Positions 44,099 to 52,716 of a stretch of DNA of 64,000 nucleotides are shown here, piece by piece. The first letter of the stretch is position 1; every line of letters begins with the position of its first letter. Made by a program: the position numbers and the translations under genes. The stretch is from Rhodobacteraceae bacterium EL53 (lineage in GTDB: Bacteria; Pseudomonadota; Alphaproteobacteria; Rhodobacterales; Rhodobacteraceae): positions 228,069 through 292,068 of the forward strand of contig OMPR01000015.1 of assembly GCA_900313015.1 (NCBI GenBank). Direction: 5' to 3'. The notes below the pieces were generated by a model. That model did no database searches. It was not told the origin of the DNA and saw only the letters and a program-made list of their open reading frames with translations.

Positions 44099-44620
44099 CT
44101 ACTTCTCCCACTCCGCGGCTGTGCTACGCCAGATGCCTTCCTCTGCGTCCCACGTGCTTGCAGTGACGCATGGGGTTGGATTGATCCCGGCGCATTGCGA
44201 TCCGTGAACATCCGTTAGAAGAACACGGTTGGGACCAAGATCCACGACATCCCACCCCTGGTTGAGAAGAGAGCCAATTACGTCACCCACGAGGAAATGC
44301 GACATGCATCCGCCCGTTCCGCAATAGAGGGACACGGCCGACGAGCAGGCAAAGAGAACCTCGTTCAGCACCCAGTCAAGTCTCAGATCCCCGTCCAGAT
44401 CCACACGCGCAACAGCGCCCCATTCCAATGCGAATTCGCCATTCTCAAAGTCAGAGCAGGCTTGTTGCGCCTGATTGACCTTTTCTTGAAGCTGCGCCGG
44501 GAGCCCAGATATTTCTGAAGCACTGGCTGGCTGCGGCAATGTAAAAGCCGTCGCAAGCAACGCGCAGACAAGCATCCTGACAATCCAAACAAGGCTGGGT
44601 GCGGCGCTCGATCTCGGCAT
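44099..44620 (-). CDS. Secreted hypothetical protein with a DxDGD calcium-like loop
   Basis: A 173-residue protein with an N-terminal signal peptide (WIVRMLVCALLATAFTLPQP). The segment VDLDGDLRLDWVL resembles a calcium-binding DxDGDxxxD loop such as in FG-GAP or dockerin-like repeats. Six or more Cys residues suggest disulfides. I chose ATG 44620, which shares a base with the upstream gene's stop (TGATG); ATG 44629 is an alternative three codons earlier. Function unknown; probably periplasmic. Confidence 0.6.
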   Translation of the reverse strand: MPRSSAAPSLVWIVRMLVCALLATAFTLPQPASASEISGLPAQLQEKVNQAQQACSDFENGEFALEWGAVARVDLDGDLRLDWVLNEVLFACSSAVSLYCGTGGCMSHFLVGDVIGSLLNQGWDVVDLGPNRVLLTDVHGSQCAGINPTPCVTASTWDAEEGIWRSTAAEWEK

Positions 44621-45390
44621 CAGTTGCATTGGTCGTACCGATAATCGCCGAACTCCAGCCAGTTTTCCCTCCGGTTCCGGAAGATCAGAAATTCGGCCTG
44701 ATCCTCCGCCAGTAGGGCAACAACGAAGTCCTTGACCGGTTCAGAGTTGCCGAAATAGCTGTAGGCGGTCATCGCTCGCTGGGTTTCGCCGTTCACGATG
44801 ACGCGCGCGTCCCATTCATCGCTAGCATTATCGAGGATCTCGAACTCGATTTGGCGTTTGATCCCATCGCCGCCGCAATAGACCAGGCCTTCTGGTGACT
44901 CCATAGGCGCAGAGGTTTGTTCCAATGCACGACATTCGGCTCGGAGTGACTGGATAGCTGTACCTGATCCCTTAAGATCAAAAATGCCGTAGCTGACGTC
45001 TTGATCTACCATCGACAGGTTCAGGGTGGCGTTTGCAGCAATCTGGTCGAGGACGAACGCATAATCCCCCTCATCGCTGAACTGGATCTCGACAGGATAG
45101 TTGTCGGCGATCTGGACGAACGAGTTTTCGCGTCCCATCTGAAAAACAGCGACTTCTTGCGATCCGTTTATCAGGAAACGAAAGGAAAGGCCGTTCTTTC
45201 GTACGATATCCTGTGAATCCTCATACCCGGCCGGCGCGAACCTGATCCTGTCGCACTGCAACTCAAGCGTCATGTTGTTTGTCTGAATAAATGCATTTGG
45301 CAACGGGCTGCCGCTGAAGCCCCATTCGGCCAGTGCAGGGGCCGCCGACAGACAACACATCAGACACGCAGACAAGAAAGTATTTTTCAT
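44620..45390 (-). CDS. Secreted hypothetical protein
   Basis: A 256-residue protein with a clear signal peptide (MKNTFLSACLMCCLSAAPAL, cleavage after ALA). The mature part alternates short strands with polar loops, for example SFRFLINGSQEVAVFQMG and WDARVIVNGETQRAM, and looks like a beta-sandwich; Cys residues may pair. I do not recognise a family. GGGAG precedes ATG 45390. It is first in a unit with two other exported proteins. Confidence 0.6.
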   Translation of the reverse strand: MKNTFLSACLMCCLSAAPALAEWGFSGSPLPNAFIQTNNMTLELQCDRIRFAPAGYEDSQDIVRKNGLSFRFLINGSQEVAVFQMGRENSFVQIADNYPVEIQFSDEGDYAFVLDQIAANATLNLSMVDQDVSYGIFDLKGSGTAIQSLRAECRALEQTSAPMESPEGLVYCGGDGIKRQIEFEILDNASDEWDARVIVNGETQRAMTAYSYFGNSEPVKDFVVALLAEDQAEFLIFRNRRENWLEFGDYRYDQCN

Positions 45391-45470
45391 TTTTAACTCC
45401 CAAGGTTCCTCGTACGAGGAGGCAATAATGGTTCTCCAGCATTGAGATGCCAGTGAGTGGTCATGTAATC

Positions 45471-45983
45471 CTAAGACGGTGCGCCATATTCATTCGTGCC
45501 CTCTTGTGAGGCGCGCGAAAGCCACCAGATCATCAAGACAGAAAGCACAAGTTGAATCGCGCCCATGACCATCAAACCGGTTGCTCCGAGAAAGGCTGCT
45601 GGTGCTCTCAAAGTCTCAGGGTCTTCAACACCAGTTTCGAGAGCGGAAAAAACTGCAACCCCGGTCAGCAGCATGAACATCATTGCAATGCTGAAAGCCA
45701 TTGGAAGCAAAAGATACCATCCAGGACGGCCTGTATCATGCAATCGACGCCACCCCGCGGCGAGCATCGGAAGCAGCATCGCCAGTTGGAAAACTGAGTT
45801 CAACAAGTTCGATCCCTGTCCTGTTTCCGGATCAGTGTCAAAAAGGACCTCACTGAGTACCGCCAACCCGACGCTGACCAGGACTACGAACAGAACAAAC
45901 CACCAATACTCTGATCTCTGCGCGCGGCCCGAAAACACGTTATACTTGGACAGGCAGGTCTTGACTGATTGCGTGAAACCCAT
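45471..45983 (-). CDS. DUF805 inner-membrane protein
   Basis: A 170-residue protein of the DUF805 (YhaH-like) family. The N-terminus has the hallmark KYNVFSGRAQRSEYWWFVLF, followed by four predicted membrane helices and the conserved AAGWRRLHDTGRPGWYLLLP. Function of the family is not established. It is monocistronic by layout; a 21-bp tandem duplication lies just upstream at 46015-46056. Confidence 0.88.
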   Translation of the reverse strand: MGFTQSVKTCLSKYNVFSGRAQRSEYWWFVLFVVLVSVGLAVLSEVLFDTDPETGQGSNLLNSVFQLAMLLPMLAAGWRRLHDTGRPGWYLLLPMAFSIAMMFMLLTGVAVFSALETGVEDPETLRAPAAFLGATGLMVMGAIQLVLSVLMIWWLSRASQEGTNEYGAPS

Positions 45984-46014
45984 TCTTAAACTCCTCGTTT
46001 TACTTTGGCAGCCC

Positions 46015-46056
46015 TATTTCGCACATTATTAGATTTATTTCGCACATTATTAGATT
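46015..46056. repeat. 21-bp exact tandem duplication upstream of the DUF805 gene
   Basis: Two adjacent perfect copies of an AT-rich 21-bp word beginning TATTTCGCACATTATTAG lie 32 bp upstream of the DUF805 start, likely across its promoter. The remaining gap to 46209 holds nothing else I can support. Confidence 0.8.
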
Positions 46057-46209
46057 TATAATGATGCTGTGGCGCGGCAAGTTTGATGTTCAAATGGGAA
46101 AATTCAGACTGGGAACCCGCGCGGAAAGTGATTTACTTCCAGCTAGTGCCCTCAAGCCGGGACGTGTCCCCTGAAAACCCAAATCGCGCTCTTAAGTCAA
46201 AGGTAACCA

Positions 46210-46977
46210 ATGTCACAGCCCGCATATCTACATCTGGTTTTGGGAGGAAGTGCCGGAGGTTGTCTACGCGCGGCAGTTGCATCTTACGGCCTGACAGGAC
46301 ACGTGCATGTGTTCGATGATGATCTGAGCCACGGGCCTTTGAACGACAAACAAGCGAGGGCGGCGTATTTCGGCGCGCTTTTCCAAAACTATGGCCAGTT
46401 GCCTGACGATCCGCTTCCTTCACTAGCCGATTTCGACAGCCTTTCAGCCCATTTGATGCAGGATCATGCACCAGAAGTTTGCATATGGGCGGGCGAGAAT
46501 GCATCAGAGCGAACGTTTCTGGAGATGGCATGTCATGGCCTACTCCTTTTTAAAGGTTCGGTGACCAGAGTTGGAACGACTGGTTTAAGGTCACTACCGT
46601 ATATAGGCCCGCAAACTCCGGTTTTACTGGCGAGCCTTTTTGATCAGCGAGAAGCCGTAGACCCGATAACAAGAACAGCGCTTTCTTCTGATTTTCTGCG
46701 CCTGCAAGATAGTGGTGCTACACTGCGTAAATGGGAAGCAGGCAAGATCGTTGAAGTTTCCGAGGATCACTATGATGGTCTGCTTTTGGCGTGTTGCCAG
46801 AAAGACTGGGTTTCTGCTTCACGCGTGGTCGGTACGGCTATGGGTCGTTGCGACGAACACAATCTGTTGGGTGATGTATTCCTATCGGGAAGACTTCAGC
46901 ATCTGATCGCGGAAAATGCGATTGAGGCATCCGGCCCTAAAACAAGCCTGCGTGACTATGATGTGCGACTTCAATGA
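46210..46977 (+). CDS. DUF1835/DUF3658 domain protein
   Basis: A 255-residue protein. Residues about 5-115 match DUF1835 (LHLVLGGSAGGCLRAAVASY, then VFDDDLSHGPL). The C-terminal half, with DHYDGLLLACCQKDW and a final helix, fits DUF3658. These families occur together in bacteria and have no known activity. ATG 46210 is preceded by AAAGG. It stands alone between the DUF805 gene and a small gene pair. Confidence 0.75.
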   Translation: MSQPAYLHLVLGGSAGGCLRAAVASYGLTGHVHVFDDDLSHGPLNDKQARAAYFGALFQNYGQLPDDPLPSLADFDSLSAHLMQDHAPEVCIWAGENASERTFLEMACHGLLLFKGSVTRVGTTGLRSLPYIGPQTPVLLASLFDQREAVDPITRTALSSDFLRLQDSGATLRKWEAGKIVEVSEDHYDGLLLACCQKDWVSASRVVGTAMGRCDEHNLLGDVFLSGRLQHLIAENAIEASGPKTSLRDYDVRLQ

Positions 46978-47071
46978 CCTTGCGCTACATCTGAGCGGTA
47001 TTGAACAGTGATGCTGCGGTGGCTAGATGGCCCAGTGATATTGTAATTGAGCACTCTTTGAAGGATTGCGA

Positions 47072-47536
47072 ATGACAAGAAACAACTTGACTGTCATTGC
47101 GGCAGTCACATTGGCCGCAGCCATGTCGTTCTGGGCCGGATCAGAATTTCGGAAGGCGCAATATGATGACGCGTGCCTTGATCTTGGCGGGGGGCGAAAT
47201 CCGGGGCAATACCCTATTTGCGTCGTTGAGCAGCAAAACGCAGCGCTTTGGCTGGGACCGATCAGGGTCACACAAAATGATGTTGTTGAACTAGATCTCC
47301 AACGCGGGGAGAATGGGCAGTCGCAGATCCGCCTTGAGTTGACACCTGAGATCGCAAGCCCTCTGGCTGCTTTCACGGAGCAATCTATTGGTCAAAAATT
47401 AGATATTCGAATTGGTGGCCAATTGGTCAACTCCGTGCATATCGCTGATGCCATTCAAGGTACGAACTTCATCTTAGCACTCTCCAAAACGCAGGCGGAA
47501 AAATTGGAAAAATTGCTCACTCGGAACACTAACTGA
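47072..47536 (+). CDS. Membrane-anchored protein with SecDF P1-head-like domain
   Basis: A 154-residue protein with an N-terminal membrane anchor (TVIAAVTLAAAMSFWAGSEF). The C-terminal half (about 75-150) resembles the head of the SecD P1 domain: ASPLAAFTEQSIGQKLDIRI, then GGQLVNSVHIADAIQG. Only this domain is present, so it is not a SecD. GAAGGA precedes ATG 47072; an in-frame TTG two codons earlier is less likely. It may pair with the small membrane protein that follows 64 bases on. Confidence 0.6.
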   Translation: MTRNNLTVIAAVTLAAAMSFWAGSEFRKAQYDDACLDLGGGRNPGQYPICVVEQQNAALWLGPIRVTQNDVVELDLQRGENGQSQIRLELTPEIASPLAAFTEQSIGQKLDIRIGGQLVNSVHIADAIQGTNFILALSKTQAEKLEKLLTRNTN

Positions 47537-47600
47537 TCCACTGTTGCTCCCTTTTTTGGGGCATCCAAAACCCAAATCTACTTACACCAGAAAGATAATC

Positions 47601-47801
47601 ATGAAATCCAAACTTCGAACCGCAGGCTTTATAGCATTAGCTCTCGCCTGCCTGTCTTGGTTGGCTGAGGCAGTTTTTTACGGCGACATAGATACGAACG
47701 GTGTCCTGCAGGAGAGCTTTTTCCTGCCACTGACTTTCATTCTGGCTGCAATAGGGATTGTGTTATTGGGCATTTCTCTGGTGTTAAAGCCGCGGCCATA
47801 A
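47601..47801 (+). CDS. Small two-helix membrane protein (DUF3955-like)
   Basis: A 66-residue protein with two membrane helices (GFIALALACLSWLAEAVF and LTFILAAIGIVLLGISLVL) joined by a loop DTNGVLQESFF, the arrangement of DUF3955 proteins. ATG 47601 has a weak AAAGAT RBS. Function unknown. Confidence 0.55.
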   Translation: MKSKLRTAGFIALALACLSWLAEAVFYGDIDTNGVLQESFFLPLTFILAAIGIVLLGISLVLKPRP

Positions 47802-47960
47802 CGTCGCCAATTTTACATAGTCACTTGAGCCTTAGCAAATACGTTTCACCGTGCCCAATTTGGCCAATTTGGCTAATTTACACGTTTCCCCAAGGCGCGA
47901 ACAGTCCAATTCGGACCATGGTACGTTCCTTAGCGGAGGTCTGCTTTGGGGGAAATTCTA

Positions 47961-48038
47961 GACTTTGCAAAGGTCGCTATCTGCGCAAAGCGGCCATCCC
48001 CAGCGGATGGCTGTTGCCAGCCCAAAGCGGACATGGCG
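47961..48038 (+). repeat. Dispersed hairpin repeat, copy 2
   Basis: Starts GACTTTGCAAAGGTCGC, continues CTGCGCAAAGCGGCC, and carries the hairpin GCCATCC-CCAGC-GGATGGC and the tail CCAGCCCAAAGCGGACATGG. Same word order and orientation as copies at 43493 and 52478. The rest of the 296-bp gap (47802-48097) has no gene. Confidence 0.75.
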
Positions 48039-48060
48039 TTTCGACACTCCGGGCGGAAAC

Positions 48061-48092
48061 CTGACCTTCGCTGCATTTGTAGCGAAGGTCAG
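48061..48092 (-). terminator. 12-bp hairpin after the porin gene
   Basis: CTGACCTTCGCT (48061-48072) and AGCGAAGGTCAG (48081-48092) form a perfect 12-bp stem with an 8-base loop. It begins 5 bases past the porin stop codon; no strong T-tract follows on the minus strand. Confidence 0.65.
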
Positions 48093-48097
48093 CTTTG

Positions 48098-49354
48098 TCA
48101 GAGATTGAAGCGCAGCCTGAGACCAAAGATGAGGGGGTCATCGGAAGTGAAGCCGGGGTTGTTGATGTATTGAACATCGGCTGCTAGCGCCACGTTGTCC
48201 GAGATATCCAGACGGTAAAAGGCTTCGAAGGTCGTCTGATTTTCCAAGCCTGAAGAAACCGGGTCCGCCCACGTTGCCGCGACACCAATGAGATCATCAT
48301 AAAACCCTGGCCGCCAAATCAAACCACCGGTGGCACCGCGTTTTGCAATAGGATCGTTACCGTCGGACCACCCAAGTCGCCCAAACACCATCAGATCATT
48401 TTCGAACGTATAGTTGCCCGACAAGACGACGCCAGAGCTGGAGGGCAGGCCTTTGTCCGCTCTGGCGTCGATGTGATATGCACCAAGATGCACATTCGTC
48501 AGGTAGCGTTGATTGCGGGCGGGTGTCCAACCGATCTGCGCGTACTTATAAAACTCCGAGCCTCCTGGAAACCACTCGACATCCGTCAGAGAGCCGTTCG
48601 CATCCGAGACCATGCCAAGCACATAGACCTGATCTGTCAGGTGAACACCACCACCTATGCCGAATCCAGGGTCCGGGATCGTCAGCACAGGATTATAGTT
48701 GATGGCATAGTTCTGGAAACCCGTCCGAGGGTTCACATAGCCCAGGATGTCTGTGTAGTCGCCCGGATCAATGCGCCCGGCGACAATGCCGCCACGCCCG
48801 CCCATTATCGTTTGCGACCAATAAGCCACAGATAAACTCGATCCGTTATCCCCGAAAGTCAGCCCTGTAAGCCCAGCGTATCCGATTTCCCCAGCCAACC
48901 CAGCAGGGGTTTGACCAGAGCCCAGCTTGTGCCGGTTCTCAAGAATGAAAACAAAGCTACCGGGGTTGCTTCCACCGAGATCTGCCAATGTCCATGTACC
49001 AAGAATGCGAGCCTGACCAGCGGCTCCATCATCAACGCCAGTCACTGTGCTGTTTGATTTCTGGTAAAGCGCTTGATAGTCGAACGACAGAGCAAGGCCA
49101 GTGTCTTTCTGCAACCTCTCTTTCCAGGATTCGGCGGGATCGATGGTGCGATCAAGACCGGGCCATCGTGAGGTTTGCAGCCTGCGCAGTCGATCCTGTT
49201 CTTGCTGTGCTTCGGCGCTTGCTGGGCCACCCAGAGAGGTTTCGGCAGCCGCTTCAAGGCGTTGCCGGGGTCCGGCTTCCTGAGAAAAGGACGCGCCAGC
49301 GCCGAAACAACACAGAAAAACAACTGCGAAGAGTCTAAAATAATATTGGCTCAA
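48098..49354 (-). CDS. Carbohydrate-selective porin, OprB-like (cassette B)
   Basis: A 418-residue outer-membrane porin with a signal peptide (FRLFAVVFLCCFGAGASFSQ) and a typical final aromatic strand (FGLRLRFNL). Conserved-looking OprB segments are LSFDYQALYQKSN, a LGTWTLADLG strand and RLDISDNVALAADVQYI. It is the last gene of the cassette B operon and the intact relative of the broken porin at 38376. The substrate is unknown; OprB porins usually pass sugars, but in this context small acids or cleavage products are possible. Confidence 0.85.
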   Translation of the reverse strand: MSQYYFRLFAVVFLCCFGAGASFSQEAGPRQRLEAAAETSLGGPASAEAQQEQDRLRRLQTSRWPGLDRTIDPAESWKERLQKDTGLALSFDYQALYQKSNSTVTGVDDGAAGQARILGTWTLADLGGSNPGSFVFILENRHKLGSGQTPAGLAGEIGYAGLTGLTFGDNGSSLSVAYWSQTIMGGRGGIVAGRIDPGDYTDILGYVNPRTGFQNYAINYNPVLTIPDPGFGIGGGVHLTDQVYVLGMVSDANGSLTDVEWFPGGSEFYKYAQIGWTPARNQRYLTNVHLGAYHIDARADKGLPSSSGVVLSGNYTFENDLMVFGRLGWSDGNDPIAKRGATGGLIWRPGFYDDLIGVAATWADPVSSGLENQTTFEAFYRLDISDNVALAADVQYINNPGFTSDDPLIFGLRLRFNL

Positions 49355-49363
49355 GTTGGTCCT

Positions 49364-49777
49364 CTATTCTTGTGGGGTATTCATTTCATTCGATAATTTC
49401 AATATTTTCTCAAACCGTTCTCCGGGAATAACTTCTCGAATCTTAATGTCGCTCAGAGCCTGAGTTCCAAAGCGTTGATAAGTGATTGCTGCTGCATAAT
49501 CCGAGTTCGGAACCGCAATAATCGCCAAGTTTTTGGGTTCCCCGAGAAAGAGAAAATAGCTGACCAGCTTGGCACCTTCGATACTTGCAACCAAAGCCTC
49601 TGCGCCTGCCATTGGGTCGGCTGGATGTTCGACCATTGCTCCGGCTATGGGAGGAGCAAGAGAGCCCTCAACTACAAAGTATCGTAAATCTGAGTCATTG
49701 GATTGTTCTGCCTGACCGCCCGATGCAATTCCCAAGGCGAGAATGCAGGATGCAAATGTGGTTGCTGCGTATTTCAA
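49364..49777 (-). CDS. Secreted GYD-like domain protein
   Basis: A 137-residue protein: signal peptide (LKYAATTFASCILALGIASG) and a GYD-type ferredoxin-like domain. AEALVASIEGAKLVSYFLF, LAIIAVPNSDYAAAITYQ and KIREVIPGERF follow the GYD strand-helix pattern, although the GYD triplet itself is absent. I placed the start at TTG 49777, 8 bases after GGAGGA; an upstream ATG would include the RBS. It lies between the amidohydrolase and the porin of cassette B, in the slot where cassette A has the DUF3299 and barrel genes. Confidence 0.6.
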   Translation of the reverse strand: MKYAATTFASCILALGIASGGQAEQSNDSDLRYFVVEGSLAPPIAGAMVEHPADPMAGAEALVASIEGAKLVSYFLFLGEPKNLAIIAVPNSDYAAAITYQRFGTQALSDIKIREVIPGERFEKILKLSNEMNTPQE

Positions 49778-49839
49778 GACTGTTTCCTCCATAGCTTGCC
49801 GCACTGATGACCGATCTCAACCACCAGTGCGACAAGTGC

Positions 49840-51207
49840 TCATTCCAGTGTATTCTTGTAAATGACCCCGTCTTTCATGACGATCAGCAGGTTTTTGTCG
49901 GGATCGGTCAACAAAGCGAGGTCTTCGAGAACATTGCCATCAACTAGCAAAAGATCTGCGTATGCACCCTCCGCAACAACACCCAGAGCGCCTGCTGTGT
50001 ATGGGTTGTTTGGCCCCATAAGATCGATGATCTCTGCTGCCGTTGACGTTGCCGCCCGAAGCGCGCCAGCCGAGCCAAGGTATTTCTCCAATTGCAGCAA
50101 TTCGAGGGCTGCACCCTTGTCGAATCCGAGGGTTTGATTCCACTCCGACAAAAGGTCGGTGCCAAATACGATCTTCACCCCATATTTGATCGCCGCCTCC
50201 ATGGCGACAGGATATTCGTCGTAGACCGATTTCCACTTCACAAAGCTTGCTGGTGACAAAACCTGTGCTGCGCTCTCTTCTGAAAGCCCGAGAACCGCTT
50301 CCAGATTGGGCTGCATGTAGACGCCTTTTTCACCCATCAGCTTGGCAGTCTCTTCGGTGATCAATGGCGCGTGAAGAATATGCGGAACACCGGCCTCAAC
50401 GGCCATTCGAACGGATTCATCGGTGTATGCGTGCACGGTAACAAATGTTTTCATGTTTCGCGCTACTTCCACAGCTGCCGCAATCTCCTCGGGTGAGCCT
50501 TGCAAGCCGTGCAAGGGATCAAACCGGCTGGAAACACCACCGCCGACCATCATCTTCAAATGGGTCGCACCTTTGCGAAAGTTCTCTCTGCCACAGCGCC
50601 GAATTTCGGTGACGCCGTCGGCAATGCAAGCCGTGTAGTATTCATACCAACTTTTAATACCTCCGGAATTGTTGGGGTTGTATTCCATCCGCGTGCGAAA
50701 ATCCCCATGCCCGTTAGTTTGCGTAATGAAGGCCTCGGCGGAATAGATGCGCGGCCCAAAAAAACCAGCGTCTCCGTCGATCAGGTCCTTTAGATAAATC
50801 GCCGGCCCGCCGACATCCATGACAGTGGTAAACCCATTCATCAGCATGCCTTCAGCCCGCTTCATCGCAATTGCGCCATGTGCAAGAGGGCTCAGCTCGT
50901 GACGCGCCGTTGATAATTCCCTGACAATTGACAAATGCGTATGCATGTCCATCAGGCCGGGCATCAATGTGCGCCCGTCGCCGTTGATGACAGTCGCGCC
51001 GCCTGCTTCAATTGCATCGGTCGAGACGGTCTTGATCAGGTTCCCTTCGACCAGCACGTTTGCATTTTCGAACAATTCGTCATTCACGCCGTCGAAAACA
51101 TCAACATTGGTAAAGAGCGTTTGTGACACCGCTTCCTCGGCTAACGATCCAGAACTCCATATAGAAAGCGCCAAGACCACGCCTGTTGTTAGTTCAATGG
51201 TTTTCAT
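49840..51207 (-). CDS. Secreted metal-dependent amidohydrolase (cassette B)
   Basis: A 455-residue amidohydrolase with a signal peptide (TTGVVLALSIWSSGSLAEEA). The metal motif is MPGLMDMHTHLSI, with further His in VHAYTDESVR and HILHAPLIT, and a catalytic Asp in VFGTDLLSEW. It is clearly paralogous to 40701-42140, sharing the LFTNVDVFDG and NANVLVEGN openings and the KDGVIYKNTL ending. ATG 51207 follows GGAG; an upstream in-frame codon at 51309 has no RBS. Substrate unknown, periplasmic location likely. It is divergent from the AraC gene at 51381 and heads cassette B. Confidence 0.88.
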   Translation of the reverse strand: MKTIELTTGVVLALSIWSSGSLAEEAVSQTLFTNVDVFDGVNDELFENANVLVEGNLIKTVSTDAIEAGGATVINGDGRTLMPGLMDMHTHLSIVRELSTARHELSPLAHGAIAMKRAEGMLMNGFTTVMDVGGPAIYLKDLIDGDAGFFGPRIYSAEAFITQTNGHGDFRTRMEYNPNNSGGIKSWYEYYTACIADGVTEIRRCGRENFRKGATHLKMMVGGGVSSRFDPLHGLQGSPEEIAAAVEVARNMKTFVTVHAYTDESVRMAVEAGVPHILHAPLITEETAKLMGEKGVYMQPNLEAVLGLSEESAAQVLSPASFVKWKSVYDEYPVAMEAAIKYGVKIVFGTDLLSEWNQTLGFDKGAALELLQLEKYLGSAGALRAATSTAAEIIDLMGPNNPYTAGALGVVAEGAYADLLLVDGNVLEDLALLTDPDKNLLIVMKDGVIYKNTLE

Positions 51208-51380
51208 GAAAATCTCCATTAAGTTGTGCCATGATGGGACGGTTGTAATGCGCAGGTAAGTTGCAGTTGAAAAATATTGTAATTCCGGAGAGATAGAAGC
51301 AAAGATCAAATGGCGCCAGACACGACCGAAAGTTGGCGCAAAATGAGTATATGATAGTTATTTTGGGATAGTGACAAGAT

Positions 51381-52382
51381 ATGCGACACGGAAAGACTGC
51401 AACTACCCGAGCAGCTCTGCTTACTCCCTTCATTGCCTACTACACTGCGCGAGGGGGGCAGATTGAGGTGTTGCTTGATCATCTTGGAATGAAAGAGAAC
51501 CCCTTTGATGACGGGCAATTGTTGGTTCCTATCCACAAGGCTCATGAAACAATGGAGTTCATCTCTAAGGAACTTGCCGAACCGTATCTGGGTGCAAGGA
51601 TCGGGCAAACATGGGCAGAGACCCAAGGACCGCCCTTCGAACGTGCAAAGGAAAATGTAACGTCGCTCTCTCAATTGTTTGTAAAGCTTACTCAATTCTT
51701 CCCAACAGAAGTCTCAACAGGGGGCCTTAGTTTTTCCGCCACATCGACGCACGCCGAGGTATTGGGGAAACGTTCATATCAACCTGGCCCGGCGGCAGCG
51801 CATGGCTCCGCAGCTATGGTCGCCTTCATTCTAACCTTTATCAAAAATGCTGTGGGAGACTCATGGGATGGCGAGTCGGTTCTGGTACGAACCCCAAATC
51901 GTGAAAACTTGCCTTCTTGGCTTGTTCCCCCTTCAAGTGTGTTTGCGTCCACCGCAGAAGATTTCTTTTTCAGGTTTCCCGTTGAATGGTGTGACGCGAA
52001 GCCTGTTTTTCACCGCTCGTGCGACGACGTCGTTGTTGCGTCAGATTTTGAGCATTCGATAGATGGAGGGGTGTTGCCCTTTCTAAAGCAGAAGATTTTG
52101 AGCTCGCCGAGCAACGTTAAGTTGAAGCTGACCGATGCTGCCGCTGAGCTCGATGTTTCGTCTCGAACACTACAACGCACTTTGAAAGCCCAGGGAACGA
52201 CATTCCAGTTGTTTGCTTCTGACGTTCGCCTGGAAGAAGCTCGCCGTCAGCTCGAGGAATCTGCCAGCCCGATTCAGGAAATAGCTACGTCACTCGGATT
52301 TAGCAGTTCCACTAATTTCACAAGAGATTTTCGGCGGAAATTCGGACTGACCCCGACAGATTATCGGCGGGTGCGAGACTGA
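51381..52382 (+). CDS. AraC-family transcriptional regulator (cassette B)
   Basis: A 333-residue regulator like the cassette A one: N-terminal Arabinose_bd-type domain (LLTPFIAYYTARGGQIEVLL) and a C-terminal double helix-turn-helix ending IQEIATSLGFSSSTNFTRDF and FGLTPTDYRR. It is divergent from the amidohydrolase across a 173-bp AT-rich promoter region and is its likely activator. Confidence 0.9.
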   Translation: MRHGKTATTRAALLTPFIAYYTARGGQIEVLLDHLGMKENPFDDGQLLVPIHKAHETMEFISKELAEPYLGARIGQTWAETQGPPFERAKENVTSLSQLFVKLTQFFPTEVSTGGLSFSATSTHAEVLGKRSYQPGPAAAHGSAAMVAFILTFIKNAVGDSWDGESVLVRTPNRENLPSWLVPPSSVFASTAEDFFFRFPVEWCDAKPVFHRSCDDVVVASDFEHSIDGGVLPFLKQKILSSPSNVKLKLTDAAAELDVSSRTLQRTLKAQGTTFQLFASDVRLEEARRQLEESASPIQEIATSLGFSSSTNFTRDFRRKFGLTPTDYRRVRD

Positions 52383-52716
52383 GCCGGATCGTTTCAAAGT
52401 CAAAGTTACTCCACCGCAAGCACTGTTTTCACCTCAAAGCGGTCACCAGTCGCATTTCGCACGAACGGCGGCTTTGGGCCGTTCACGTGACTTTGCAAAG
52501 GTCACTACCTGCGCAAAGCGGCCAACCCCTATGGATGGCTTCTGCCAGCCCAAACACGACATTCGTGAAAGGTCTGGATTCACTATACAGCACCTATACC
52601 TCCCAAAACTCATACCCAACAACAGCTATCCAGAAGTTGACGGTCGTTCTAGCTGACAGGCCTGTTTATCCTGCCTGCCGAATACCTTTCCAGCCCACTT
52701 CCTCGAAGAGTTGAAC
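52383..52716. other. Intergenic region containing a dispersed repeat copy
   Basis: 334 bp between convergent genes (AraC regulator and RTX gene). Apart from the repeat at 52478-52564 I see nothing supported. Confidence 0.5.
52478..52564 (+). repeat. Dispersed hairpin repeat, copy 3
   Basis: Begins GCCGTTCACGTGACTTTGC, with CTTTGCAAAG, CCTGCGCAAAGCGGCC, a weaker hairpin (GCCAACC-CCTAT-GGATGGC) and CCAGCCCAAACACGACATTC. It shares the full word order with copies 1 and 2. Confidence 0.75.
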
